Assembly: GCA_001599595.1 (NCBI GenBank)
Contig: BCHH01000012.1
Span: 574,813 to 638,812, forward strand
Origin: Beverwykella pulmonaria
Taxonomy: Eukaryota > Ascomycota > Dothideomycetes > Pleosporales > Melanommataceae
DNA: 64,000 nt
Direction: 5' to 3'
The position numbers and the translations under genes are program-made. The notes below the pieces were generated by a model, which worked only from the letters and a program-made list of their open reading frames with translations, had not been told where the DNA came from and did not search any database. Each line of letters opens with the position of its first letter. Position 1 is the first letter of the stretch. Below, piece by piece: positions 23,851 through 34,400 of the stretch.

Positions 23851-25990
23851 CTAGACGCGGCACAGTCTACCGTCCTGTGTCTGAACACCACTATCCCCAT
23901 CCCTAACCTCCCACTCCTCACTTCCCACTGCCGTTGGCCCATAAAACAAGCCACTAGGATCCCACTTCCGCTTCACCTCCAACATCCTCTCATACTCCAA
24001 TCCATAGAAACTGTGCTGCCAGCCCGGCTCCATAACTGCCGCCTCATTCAAATACGACCCCCCGAATTCCTCCGGCGTCGCGACCTCCTTCCACGGCTTT
24101 AAGATCCCATCAACCAGTTCATTAGTGGCGAACTGCATGTCAGCGACCGTCGAGTTCAGCGGCACGGGCCTTGACCCAAAGATGAGGAACGACACAGCCT
24201 CCCTCCAAGCAGTACTCACGGCATTACTAACATTTGCACGGTTGCGTGGTGCTTGGTGGTACCCTCCCAGATGGAAGCCCTTCGCTGCATGCTGCTTCAC
24301 AACTTCAAACGTTCTGTTAAACTTCTCCCCATCCTGAAAATGACCGCGTGGCAATAACCTATTCCCGGCCATGGTTGTCACTGTCCCGACCGGAAATGCG
24401 CGCCCGCCCCAACTGCTCATATACGCTGGATAGTAACTCTCAAAGTACGTCTGGTTCGGCGCCGTGCCCCACGGTATTCCCAATTCTTTCAGGTAATCAA
24501 ACCACGGCGCCGTGAGCGCGTTAAAAGAAGCGACAGTATGGTTCGGCGCGAAGAAGGACCGCATATCGAATTTCAACTCTCCGTCCGAAGTCTCGTTCTG
24601 GTTGAAAATAAAGTAGAAGGAATATGTTCCAGCGTTGGTGAACGGAATGTGCATCTCATAATACTTCCGCACACCCAGCCAGAATGTTTCTTTGCTCACG
24701 TTTGCAGAGGTCTGGAAGGTGAAAGCCGCGGTTGTCACTGGGACCTTGGGATGCACGCGGATTATGATGGACGTCACCACGCCGTAGGTCCCGCCGCCGC
24801 CGCCGCGTAAAGCCCAGAAGAGATCAGGATGCGAGGTTGAGGACGCAGTGATGAATTCGCCAGAGGCTGTGACGAGTTGGATAGCCATTACGTGGTCAGC
24901 GGCCATTCCGTATAGCCCGGAGAGGGGCGTGTGACCTCCCCCTGCAAAGTATCCACCAACGTATCCCACGCTCTATCCGACTCTTAGCAGTCGACAATAC
25001 AGCAGAGCAGCAAATCATGGGCCAGAAGAGAGAAGGGTATCTTACTGGCGCAATTCCCCCTAACGCAGAAACCCCATACTTCTCCGCCGCAGCGTAAACC
25101 TCCAACATCGTTACGCCAGACGCCAACTTCATCGCTGGTCCTCTATACCCACCCCCGTCTTCTTTCCACTCCCGCAAATACTCAATCTCTTTGTTGTTGT
25201 GCATCCAGATACTCAGCGCGCCTCCTCCAGAGGACTTGCCCAAATAGCAATGTCCCGTATTCTTGACCACGAGACGCAAGTCATTGTTCCGCGCAAAGTT
25301 GAGCGCGAGTTGGATCTGCGCGACAGTCGTCGCATTTACCGCATATGACGGGAAGCCGCCGACCGTGCATGAGGCGTTAGCAGGAGGGGATTGTGAGGGG
25401 AACAGCAAGGGCGGCATGCATGTCCGGCCTTGGTAGATGGGAAACAGTATCGACGTGGGATCGTCTTCGCTTCATTCCACATGTGACGTCAGCTATTGAG
25501 ACATGGTGTACATATAGAGGGGAGGTAAGGGGACTCACTGTAAATACGGTGTGCCAAACCTCTGAGTGATATCAGCACACTTCTTCTCATCTTTGGCTCC
25601 CCATTTTGAATCATAGCACGGCGCTGCAAGGGGAATTGTCGGTATCAACGCTCCATCTAACAACTTATTAAACACATCCCATGTGGACGCCGATGGCCAG
25701 GTGATGTCCCCGATGTAGGTTTTACAAAATCCTTTTGGGGGTGGGAAGGTAGTGTTGGGGGAGGAGAAGGCAAAGAGAGGTGCGTATTTGGCTGTTTCAG
25801 GGGAGGCGGCGAGATTAGAGAGAACAGAGGGAGTGAGTTGGATTGTTTCGAAGGGGAAGAGGGCGGCGCCGGCAGGGGAGAAGTTCGGGATTGTTGTGTG
25901 GGCGGGGGGTATAGAGTGCTGGCTCTGTGCCAGAGTGAACAGAAATGATAAACTTGTCAGGACGAGTTCTAAATAACGTGTGCGAGCCAT
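23851..25990 (-). CDS. Secreted FAD-linked oxidoreductase (berberine bridge enzyme-like)
   Basis: Exons 25990-25539, 25469-25046 and 24972-23851 encode about 665 residues. A signal peptide is clear (basic MARTR, then a hydrophobic core, cut near residue 23 at AQS). Residues 150-400 form a FAD_binding_4 domain: [27 protein letters not shown] with His224 as the probable covalent flavin ligand, and [20 protein letters not shown]. The C-terminus has the BBE motif [19 protein letters not shown]. Extracellular members oxidise sugars, alcohols or secondary metabolites; the substrate here is unknown. The usual second (cysteinyl) flavin link is not obvious. Upstream lies an 810-bp gene-free stretch. 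Confidence 0.9.
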
Positions 25991-26800
25991 GGTTATTGTC
26001 GTCGAAGTGATGATTGCGGTTTACTAAGATGTGCATACTGCGGCGACGGAGCGCTACTTATCATTGTAAGCGTAATATCAGAGTACATGAAGGGCAGAAC
26101 GAAAGGCAAAAATGAACAAACAAGCATTGGAGCACGGGACCGGTCAACATCTTTTCGGCACTTGGGCAAGACGCAAGTCTATAAGAACTCCTGGTTGGGC
26201 GTAAGGTTGGATAATTTGGTGTCGTGCGAGGGAAACGCCCTGCATAGATCTGCAGTCGAAGACCGACTTTCCATTGACTCAGCAAGGCGAGCATAGGGCG
26301 ATAGGCAATCAATTGATTTACCGAAGCAATGGATTTCCTAAAAGAACTCGACACCAAGAGATTTATATGAATTGACGGGGCGGAGCGGGGCGGGGCGTAA
26401 ATTCAATGTGCGTCCCAGCGTGTCGGAAATGGGTAGTTTAGCTTTGTCGGAGGAGAGATACTAAAGTCATGCACAGTCGTGCGTTCATAAGATCATGTCA
26501 AGACACATAAGTCCTAAAAGATAGAAGTAGAGGTAGGCTTCGCCTGGATATATATAAAAAGGCGCCAGACCGCATCAAAAGATCAAAACTTTTGTCTTTG
26601 CCACAGTACACCGAAGGCCTTTCACTTCACCTTCTCATGTTTATCTCTCCTCATCATCCCCCAGAACAGGTACACAAGATATAGAAATCAATCTTCCACC
26701 TCAAAATATCTTCACCTAATCCCCTTATCCACCCCTATCACAGATTCTTCGGCCCCCTGCCCTCACGTGCAGCCATTCCTGACGCCTCCCATGTTTGAGG
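25991..26800. other. Promoter-side intergenic region, no gene seen
   Basis: About 810 bp upstream of the FAD oxidase and downstream of the membrane-protein gene. It contains a short G-rich run (ggggcggagcggggcggggc, near 26375). No coding signal. Confidence 0.45.
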
Positions 26801-28415
26801 CTACTTCGTTTTCAAGGCGAACTCGATCGCAAACCGTCTCTCTCCGTCTGTCTGAGATAGCACAGCCTCCTTTCGAACATCCAGACGACTATAAAACCAT
26901 GCCGCAGAGCAGAACAGAACAGAATGAATCGCCGCCGTGAGAATAAGAATGAGACTGAACACCAAGGGTTTCTCAAGCTCAAGCCGGACGCCTTGTACTG
27001 GAGCGTGACCCTGAACAACAACTTTTGGATTTGTCTGCGCTGCAGCCGCAACTACACCAATGGCAAATCTTGAGATTAGATCTGCCATCCTTGTGGCGCT
27101 GTTGTTCTGAGACTCTCCGAAAGGAAGGCCGTTGTTATAGGACATGAACTGGTCTCCTCTTCCGATTTCGAGCATCTCTTGATGTACCTGTCCTGAGAGG
27201 GCTATTGCTTGTGCGGCTACAATAGCGTTCGTATCGGACAAGTTTGTGGTTGCAGCTGATACTGTTATATTGCAGTCGTAGTAGTAGAATGATTTGGATG
27301 AAGGATCTGAGCCTGGTGCTGGCGGCCCCGTTGCCGTTTCGATGACTTTAACAATGCCACACCTTGGGCCACAATTTGCGCGGGGTTCGTCTAGAATTGG
27401 ATTAGTGAGATAGAAGATCGACTCTTGCAAACCGGCCAAAGGAGGGAAAAAGACGATTTCTCCGGTATTTGTGATGGTGATGATTTGGAGACGTTCAGTG
27501 CTGTTTAATGTGAAGGTGGGAGTTTGACAAACGCCGGATACATTAACAGTGTGTTCCGTATACATCGAGATTGAACTTGAATCAGCAGATGAGCTAGCAG
27601 AACCTGACTTTAGTGGCGCACTATCGAGAAAGTTGTATTGCCAATGGTCCGATGCGTTCCAGAAGACGGCGAGACTAAACGCCTCTGGTCTGTCTTTCAA
27701 AGGTTTTGATGGCAGATTGCTATAATTATAACTGCTTGCAATATCCCCCAGTATATGGGCAGCAAAGAGTTCGGGAAGAGCTCCATGTAGGTCGGAGAAT
27801 CGACCAGAGTGTGACGCATATACGGACATGTTTGGAACCAGCATGTTACCAATGCTACTGTCTCGAAAAATGTTCGTTTGGCCCGGATTTGCTGACCAGG
27901 TTAGACTCAAAGTGGCAATTCCTGTTTGAGCAATCTGTAGGTTGTTAATATACGGACTATTCGAATGAACGACGACAACATACAATGTTCAATAACAACC
28001 AGAGCATACACATGATTATGACTAGAATCTCCCGTGATACGAAGATGAGTCGAGTAAGTTCTATCAGGCTCTCACATCCGAGGATCAACTCTTCCTAATG
28101 GCCACACGTGAGCAGGCGAAAAGTCTTATGAAACCTGTATACTCGTACCTCATGAGGTGATCTCATTTTAGCGCCCAAAAGCGACCACCTCAGATCGAGC
28201 GCAATGCCCTTCAATCCACTGGCGATATTTAAACCCATGATGATACTCAATGCAATCACTATTGCATCAAAAAGTGACTTTGTCCTTGGACTGAGGACTT
28301 GACCCTTGTAGTGCCGGACCAAGACGTTAAAGGCCAACACAACAAGCCATGATATGGCGCATTTGAATAGCCCCAGAGAAACATGACGCAAAACCTTTCG
28401 ATTGACCTTGACCAT
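26801..28415 (-). CDS. Fungal-specific multispanning membrane protein of unknown function
   Basis: Exons 28415-28149, 28094-27984 and 27934-26801 give about 503 residues. The N-terminus has membrane spans around ISWLVVLAFNVLV, DAIVIALSIIMGLNIASGLK and VIIMCMLWLLLN. A long region rich in N-glycosylation sequons with several cysteines (CGPRCGIVKV, YYYDCNITV) is probably extracellular. One last span (FSLILILTAAIHSVLF) lies near the C-terminus. Proteins with GLNIASALKGIALDLRW-like and LLNIAAQ-like segments are common, uncharacterised families in filamentous ascomycetes; I recognise the architecture but no function. An additional N-terminal exon could lie in an open frame at 28761-28447; the frame before ATG 28413-28415 has an acceptor-like TAG. 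Confidence 0.7.
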
Positions 28416-29011
28416 TTCCTATCCTGAAAGTCTTGAAATCGGACTGCTATAGGCCCCTACTAGCTGTGTTCATGTCGTGATCTGAAATCAGAACGAAAAT
28501 TGGTAGCAATTGCCCCAAGGAGCTAAGGGGTATTTTACCAATTGAATGCAGGAAATTATTTCTAACCTGCTCTGTATCCCCGCTCTCACGGCGGCATGGA
28601 AGGTCAGATGAACCTTGAAGAAGCTGGCGCTGGGATTTTGTAGATAATGATCGTGATGTCTGCAGCTGATCACCAATCCGAGTGAGAGGAACTGATAACG
28701 AAGAATATATGGAAGCTTTCCCTAACTGAAAATTGTTGGAGAAGAAAACAAGAGCGGTCATGATTTTAAGTAAGAGTGAGAAGGCTTGATTTCAGCTGAG
28801 GCTGAGTGTTTTGAGCCACGAAGACGCACTGCACGCAGGAAGCGGAGACGATTGGTGTAGAATACAAGCCCTCCTGAACGGACTGGTTTCCCCCCCTCTG
28901 CTGGCGCCGCCAAGAGGGATGGCATTTTATCAGACATAAGCTAGCCTATACAGTTTCCGTCACCATATGGTTTCCGCCAGCCCCACCAAAATCAGCCATC
29001 TGACAATTATT
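28416..29011. other. Upstream region with possible extra N-terminal exon
   Basis: Contains an ATG-initiated 104-codon frame (28761-28447, minus) that starts MTALVFFSNNFQLG. It could be a 5' exon of the membrane-protein gene or chance. The rest has no recognisable feature up to the LTR. Confidence 0.3.
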
Positions 29012-29368
29012 TGTAACGATTCAAACAATCGTTCCATCACGTGACCGACCCGCTCCCTACACAACCCCGATACAGGTCCTGTTCCAATCCGAACCTGTAG
29101 TACCTCGGTTCCCGACCGCTCCCTACCCAACTCCGATACAGGTCCTGTTCCGATCCGAACCTGTAATACCTCGACTTAGCTATCTCTCTTACTGTATATA
29201 AGCCAGTCTTCACGTTAGTTAGATCAGGTAGCTTTTGAATATCCTTTCGTACCCGGCCTATAGGTGTCAATTCCATCTTGGGTATTCGTTCTCACTCGTG
29301 CACTCCCATATGCCTTCGGTAGTGATTCGCATCCGAATCCGATAGTTCTGATATCCTGCGCTGTTACA
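29012..29368 (+). mobile_element. Solo LTR, family A, copy 1
   Basis: 357 bp with inverted ends TGTAAC...GTTACA and a perfect 5-bp target duplication TTATT (29007-29011 and 29369-29373). A TATATAAG box at 29195-29202 sets the plus orientation. The presumed U3 holds a tandem pair of about 65 bp (about 29044-29110 and 29115-29177), each with CCGATACAGGTCCTGTTCC. A CACGTG sits at 29039-29044. No internal retroelement domain is attached, so it is a solo LTR left by recombination. Confidence 0.88.
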
Positions 29369-29889
29369 TTATTCTCCACAACCTCGTAATTTACAGAGGT
29401 AATTGCCATTGATTACACATAGATTCAAGAGTTGCAGCAGCAGCAGCCATCGCAGCTTTTTCTGCAGCCTCTGCATTAGTAGTTTTGCTACGTTTAGCTT
29501 GTTCAGCAGCTGCCTGCTGAATAGCACCCATGATATTCTCTACATTGGCAAATCGCTTGTTTGGGTGAATTTGAATACGCTTCTAAGGCCTAGTAGAGCT
29601 GATAGCTTCTAGTTAATGTTACAACCTTCAATTCTTCTCCTCTAGGGCAGCTGCCCTTGTGTTTGCAGCTAAGAGAGCCTTGCCTGCTTTTTGCAGCACT
29701 AGCCAGGTATTGCGCGTGAGGTTTTCTGACTGCTGCAGCCTCTGCTAAATAAGGTAGAAACCCTAGGGTTTCTAAGGCGTGTTATCAAGTAGATTAACTG
29801 GTAGTAGAGGCTGCCTATAAGACTTAGGAGTAGATAGCCTCTGCTAAACCTGTGAGGAGCCTACTATTAGCTCTATGTTTAATAGGCTA
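29369..29889 (-). mobile_element. Decayed transposon remnant between two solo LTRs (tentative)
   Basis: AT-rich DNA with many stop codons. On the minus strand (about 29590-29400) a frame reads RIQIHPNKRFANVENIMGAI followed by an Ala/Lys-rich stretch. This resembles the C-terminal tail of pogo/Fot1-like DDE transposases of fungi. The resemblance is from memory of the style only and weak. Confidence 0.35.
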
Positions 29890-30236
29890 TGTAACAGCGC
29901 AGGATATCAGAACTATCGGATTCGGGTGCGAATCACTACCGAAGGCATATGGTAGTGCACGAGTGAGAACGAATACCCAAGATGGAATTGACACCTATAG
30001 GCCGGGTACGAAAGGATATTCAAAAGCTACCTGATCTAACTAACGTGAAGACTGGCTTATATACAGTAAGAGAGATAGCTAAGTTGAGGTATTACAGGTT
30101 CGGATCGGAACAGGACCTGTATCGGAAGCAGGTCGGCAGCCGAGGTGCCACAGGTTCGGATAGGAGCAGGACCTATATCGGGGTTTGGTAGGGAGCGGGT
30201 CAGTCACGTGATGGAACGATTGTTCGAATCGTTACA
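29890..30236 (-). mobile_element. Solo LTR, family A, copy 2 (opposite orientation)
   Basis: 347 bp, the reverse complement of copy 1 with roughly 90% identity by eye. The ends are TGTAAC...GTTACA and the perfect target duplication is GGCTA (29885-29889 and 30237-30241). Different target duplications show two independent insertions rather than one inverted-repeat element. Confidence 0.88.
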
Positions 30237-30679
30237 GGCTAATGCCTGTAGCTCACCAGCCTGCACAAATTACTCTTTTTGTAAGGCCTTAATCTCTAAC
30301 TTTGCTATACCATTTAACAAATTGTTACTTCTTAACTAGTGCAGCATTGTTAAGTAATGCTAGATCTTGAATCTAGTTTCAATAGGCTGACTTAATAATT
30401 AAGAAAGGAGCCAGATCTAGAGGCTGTAGGATGTGCGATAAGTAGAAAGGCAGGTAGAGAAGCTCAATTTAATTCTGTTTGCAGAGCCATTAGAACTCTA
30501 TATTAACATAGCTGCTGTAGCTGTGTAAGCTGGAGCGTGGAGGAAAGAGGTGTCAAGATGTGTGTATTGTATGTGATGTATGTACAGCTGATATATATAT
30601 GACGGACTGATTAGTCAGTGGCATATCCACGTGACGGAGTGTCCTGCTTACAAAAATAGATAAGTTGAGCTGTTCAAAT
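30237..30679. other. AT-rich, probably transposon-derived DNA
   Basis: AT-rich sequence with many stops in all frames, including stretches such as CTAGATCTTGAATCTAG. No intact feature. Confidence 0.35.
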
Positions 30680-31112
30680 TTAAGAACTGTACTCAAAATT
30701 GCCCTGGAGTATAAGTGTTCCCCCGAAAATTGGCGGTACACGAGATATAATGCGGTGAGCTGGGAAGAGCACAACTCCACAGGATTTTTGGCGTTTATTT
30801 GAGTTTAGAGCCTTTTTTTGACTTCTACCGCTCTTGCAAACGGGCGTGATGAGAAAAGCAGTCTTGAGTCTCCGGAGAAACGCTTCAAGCCGATGGCTAG
30901 CTATCCTATTGAGTATGTCGAAAGTAGGCGAGTCTTCAAAGGTCACAATGCTGGCGAGGATTGTTTGCATTGATGCATCTATTGTCCGCATACCTGCCGA
31001 GCCTAAGACTTATCAGATCGCATGCGGTATCCAGAGGAGCACCGTGCTTCCAGAATGCACTCTGGGCATGGTCGTATAATCGTTGCGAAACTTCCAATTG
31101 GCTGATGTCCAT
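30680..31112 (-). CDS. Possible two-exon orphan gene or gene remnant
   Basis: Exon 1 (31112-30994) starts MDISQLEVSQRLYDHAQSAF. Exon 2 (30950-30680) continues IVTFEDSPTFDILNRIASHR. They are joined by a 43-nt GTATGC...CAG intron whose phases match, giving 129 residues. The sequence looks protein-like (amphipathic helices, few low-complexity runs). However, an acceptor-like site lies just upstream, so this may be the 3' end of a larger, degraded gene. I do not recognise it. It sits between transposon debris and the TRM732 promoter. Confidence 0.3.
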
Positions 31113-31403
31113 TTGGCTCACGAAATCTTGGGCTTATTAGGGCGGATACAATGGGATAAGATATTCTTTGTCATTAGCATATATATTGCTACGTGTGAGA
31201 ATTACCTTAAACGACGTGATGAAGACACTGGCGCCTGATAAGGACTCAGGAAAAGGTCTGAGGTTCAGATTAGTTCGCTTACTAATCATAATAGCGTCCC
31301 ACAACCTGCATTGCAGGGGTCGAAACCTTTTTTACGACTCACCCAGCATCGCCCGACAATAGCCCCCACAAACAGAGGCCACGGGCAAGAGCTCCTGCAC
31401 ATC

Positions 31404-34400
31404 ATGGCAGAGAATATCGCAACTTCCAGCGTACCAATATCGGAAAAGACTTTGAGAGACCTTCCCAAAGATCTCCCAAAAGTCATTCCGAATTTCGCGG
31501 AGAAGGAGCAAACCCTTGGCGTGAAGTAAGGATACAAAGTCCGTGAGGCTCAAGGATGTTCGCTCGAAGTAGTTCTAATCATCCATTTAGAGAATTACAA
31601 GATCTTGTTGGCCCAATTCTAGAGACTGCCAATCTCGCCGATCTGACCCCATCGCACCGGGCTGCCGCGTGCAACGCTCTTTGTGCTATTATTGAGAACG
31701 TTCAAGCTTGTGACGTTGAGTATGCACGGAACTGTCTCCTGGATGACTTCATTTGGTTTCGTCTCTTTGAGATCTATCTCCACAAGTGCGATGAGGCAAA
31801 GGGAAAGTCCGTGAGACAAGTACTCCTAGTCCTGACCGGTGTATTATTGAACAACCAATCTCCGGCTTCGCTACAACTCCAGGATCGAGCAACATCAGTA
31901 TTCGTCGAAAAAATCTGTCATCGGCATGAACGAATGAAGGTCAAGCCGGCTCTACAGGGCCTCGCACATTTCATTTTGAGGAATGTGGTCTCTCTCCCTC
32001 AACTCATCGATATATACCGGAAATCGCTGGCAGAGCAAGACGTGGCCTCACGTACAGAGCTTGAGTTAGTAGAATCACTTTTCAGCTCATTCCTGGCCTG
32101 GATCGTACATCACGACACCTCACTCTCCGCAGGGCATCTCATCAAGAATTATCTTGCTCAGCTTCGCCGGTCAGCATACTACGGGACTCACAATAGCGAT
32201 AGCTCTATCTCGCCACTCTGGATCAAACCCGTAATCAGTACGCTTCATCGTTGGCCCGACCGGATTCAAGAGTTCAAGACCCATGTCTTTCCACACTGTT
32301 TTCTTCCCAAGATCGAAGAATACTTGCAATTCCTTTCCTATCTTCATTTTGGTCATCATATAGCTACAAAATGGCAATTGTCGGACCAAATCCAAGCCCA
32401 CAAGGATTGCAAGAATGATCTGGATGATTTCGAGGAATTCAAGGTGTTGTTAGCTGCGATACAGACTGGTAAGGAATTAGGGATAATACAAGATGTTGGT
32501 ATGAAGTGTCCCTTGTTTCATTTTAAATACGGTTCACAACTAACTTGACTATATAGATTATCGGGAATGTGATACCATTAAGATCCATGGAAACACCATC
32601 CATCTCCCCGATGACCTATATGGAGTATGGCTACCACATCCTGAACCCGAAGTTCGCCTAGCGGGTCTATTCTTCTCCATCTACTCCACGAATGTGACTA
32701 GAACTATCACTGGTGGAATTTTCAAGTCTTTGAAACGAAACTTGATACATCTCCACACAGATACAGATGCCAACTTCCGACGAGAGACCCTTGGTCACAC
32801 CCAAAAACTTTTTGATCGCCTCAGGGGAAGTATGTCGACCCTTGCAAGATCTGAGCCGAAGGATAGGATGTCTGCAACTGGCCAAACGCCGGATTTGATA
32901 CCTCTTCCAAGATATGCAAAGCATTTTCGTATTCAACCAACGCAGGAACCGTTAAGAAATGCATTGGACTTCATCGTCTGGTATATAAATTTTCTCGAAT
33001 GGGAGTTGCGCTCCACCTCTTCTTATCAAAGACGAATCACTGCACTGAGAGCACTCACGATCGTGCTGAAGTCCGGATTGGATCCCAGGGTTCCACGTCA
33101 TCACCTTTCTAGATCCGCCAGAGGAGAGTTACACTGGCCCTTTGGATTCCAAATATGCAATTCTCGGCTCGTTAGAACCTTGTTAGATTTAATGCTCGAC
33201 CCCTTTGATGATGTTCGAAGTACTTCTACGTCAATATTGGAACTGTCTTTGGAATCATTTTCCGCCGAAGAGAAAATTTCGATCTTGTCAATCCTACCAC
33301 AGTTTCTAAGTCGTGCAGAAAATGCCATGCTCCGTACTGGACGAGCCGATCAAGCGGATGGTCTCGCTCGAGGATACTCTTTGCTGTTTTCACAGTGCAA
33401 AGAAGATTCAAGAGGCCAACAGAGTGTAGATGACCCAAGCGTTACGACAAGAATCGGAGTGGTCACCCGTCTCGTTGGCCAGCTCGAGGACACCATAGAT
33501 GTTGCTCTCAATGACATTTCCATTGCTGTAGAAGGACAGCCGGTTCACGGTATTTTTGCCGCACTCCGGTAAGTGAGAAGCTCGAATAACTCGTGTCCAT
33601 GTCTAATGTAGCCAGCTATATCACCGATCAGGAGGGATTCTATTCCAAGATAGCGGCTCTCTCAATCACTCAGGTGAATGAATGGAAGAAGCTCCATGAC
33701 CGAATTTGCAAATCTTATGAAACTCTTTGGTCTTGTATCCGAGATGTACTTTGCGCGGACGCACCAGAAGGGCATGTTCCCGAAGAATTAGAAGAAGATG
33801 CGGGCATAGACACCAAAGAGATCCTCAGCTACTCCTGGAGAGGCCTGAAGGAGGCTAGGTACGTTGCACTGTATACAACCCAGCCTCTCAGATTGACGCC
33901 AGTAGCATTCTCCTTCGCATCATGATATCCAAAGCTCCAGTAGGCATGCAGTCGCTCATCAAGCATGAGAGTTTCGAGAAGCTGGGTAGGCTGTGCTTCA
34001 CTCAGCTAGTAGATCTTCGACATCGTGGCGCATTCTCAACGGTTGCGCAGACCTTTGCAGCATTTTGTCGACGGTGTCTGTCTACCGATGATGAGGTGCT
34101 TCGCGCCCTACCTGAGAAGTGGTATCAGGTATATCAGCGTAACTATGACAATTGCCAACTTCCACTGACGACTTAGGAAACTCTCCTGTGTATCCAGGAT
34201 AAGGCGAATTCTATAACCCGAAGATCAGCAGGCATCCCCGCTCTTATGACGAGCATTATAGCAGCAGAATCCCATCCAAGTAGCAGTGCACTCTTTCCTC
34301 GCGCCATGAGAGATCTCATTGCTGAAGCATCTGTTGAAGCACAAGATTCCAACATTGAGGAAAGCCGCTTGCCTCAGGTTCACGCGGTCAACTGCATCAA

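Noticed and set aside
29012..30236. A single DNA transposon with about 350-bp terminal inverted repeats
   Set aside because: The outer flanks do not match each other (TTATT against GGCTA). Each arm has its own ends and its own target duplication, so these are two solo LTRs.
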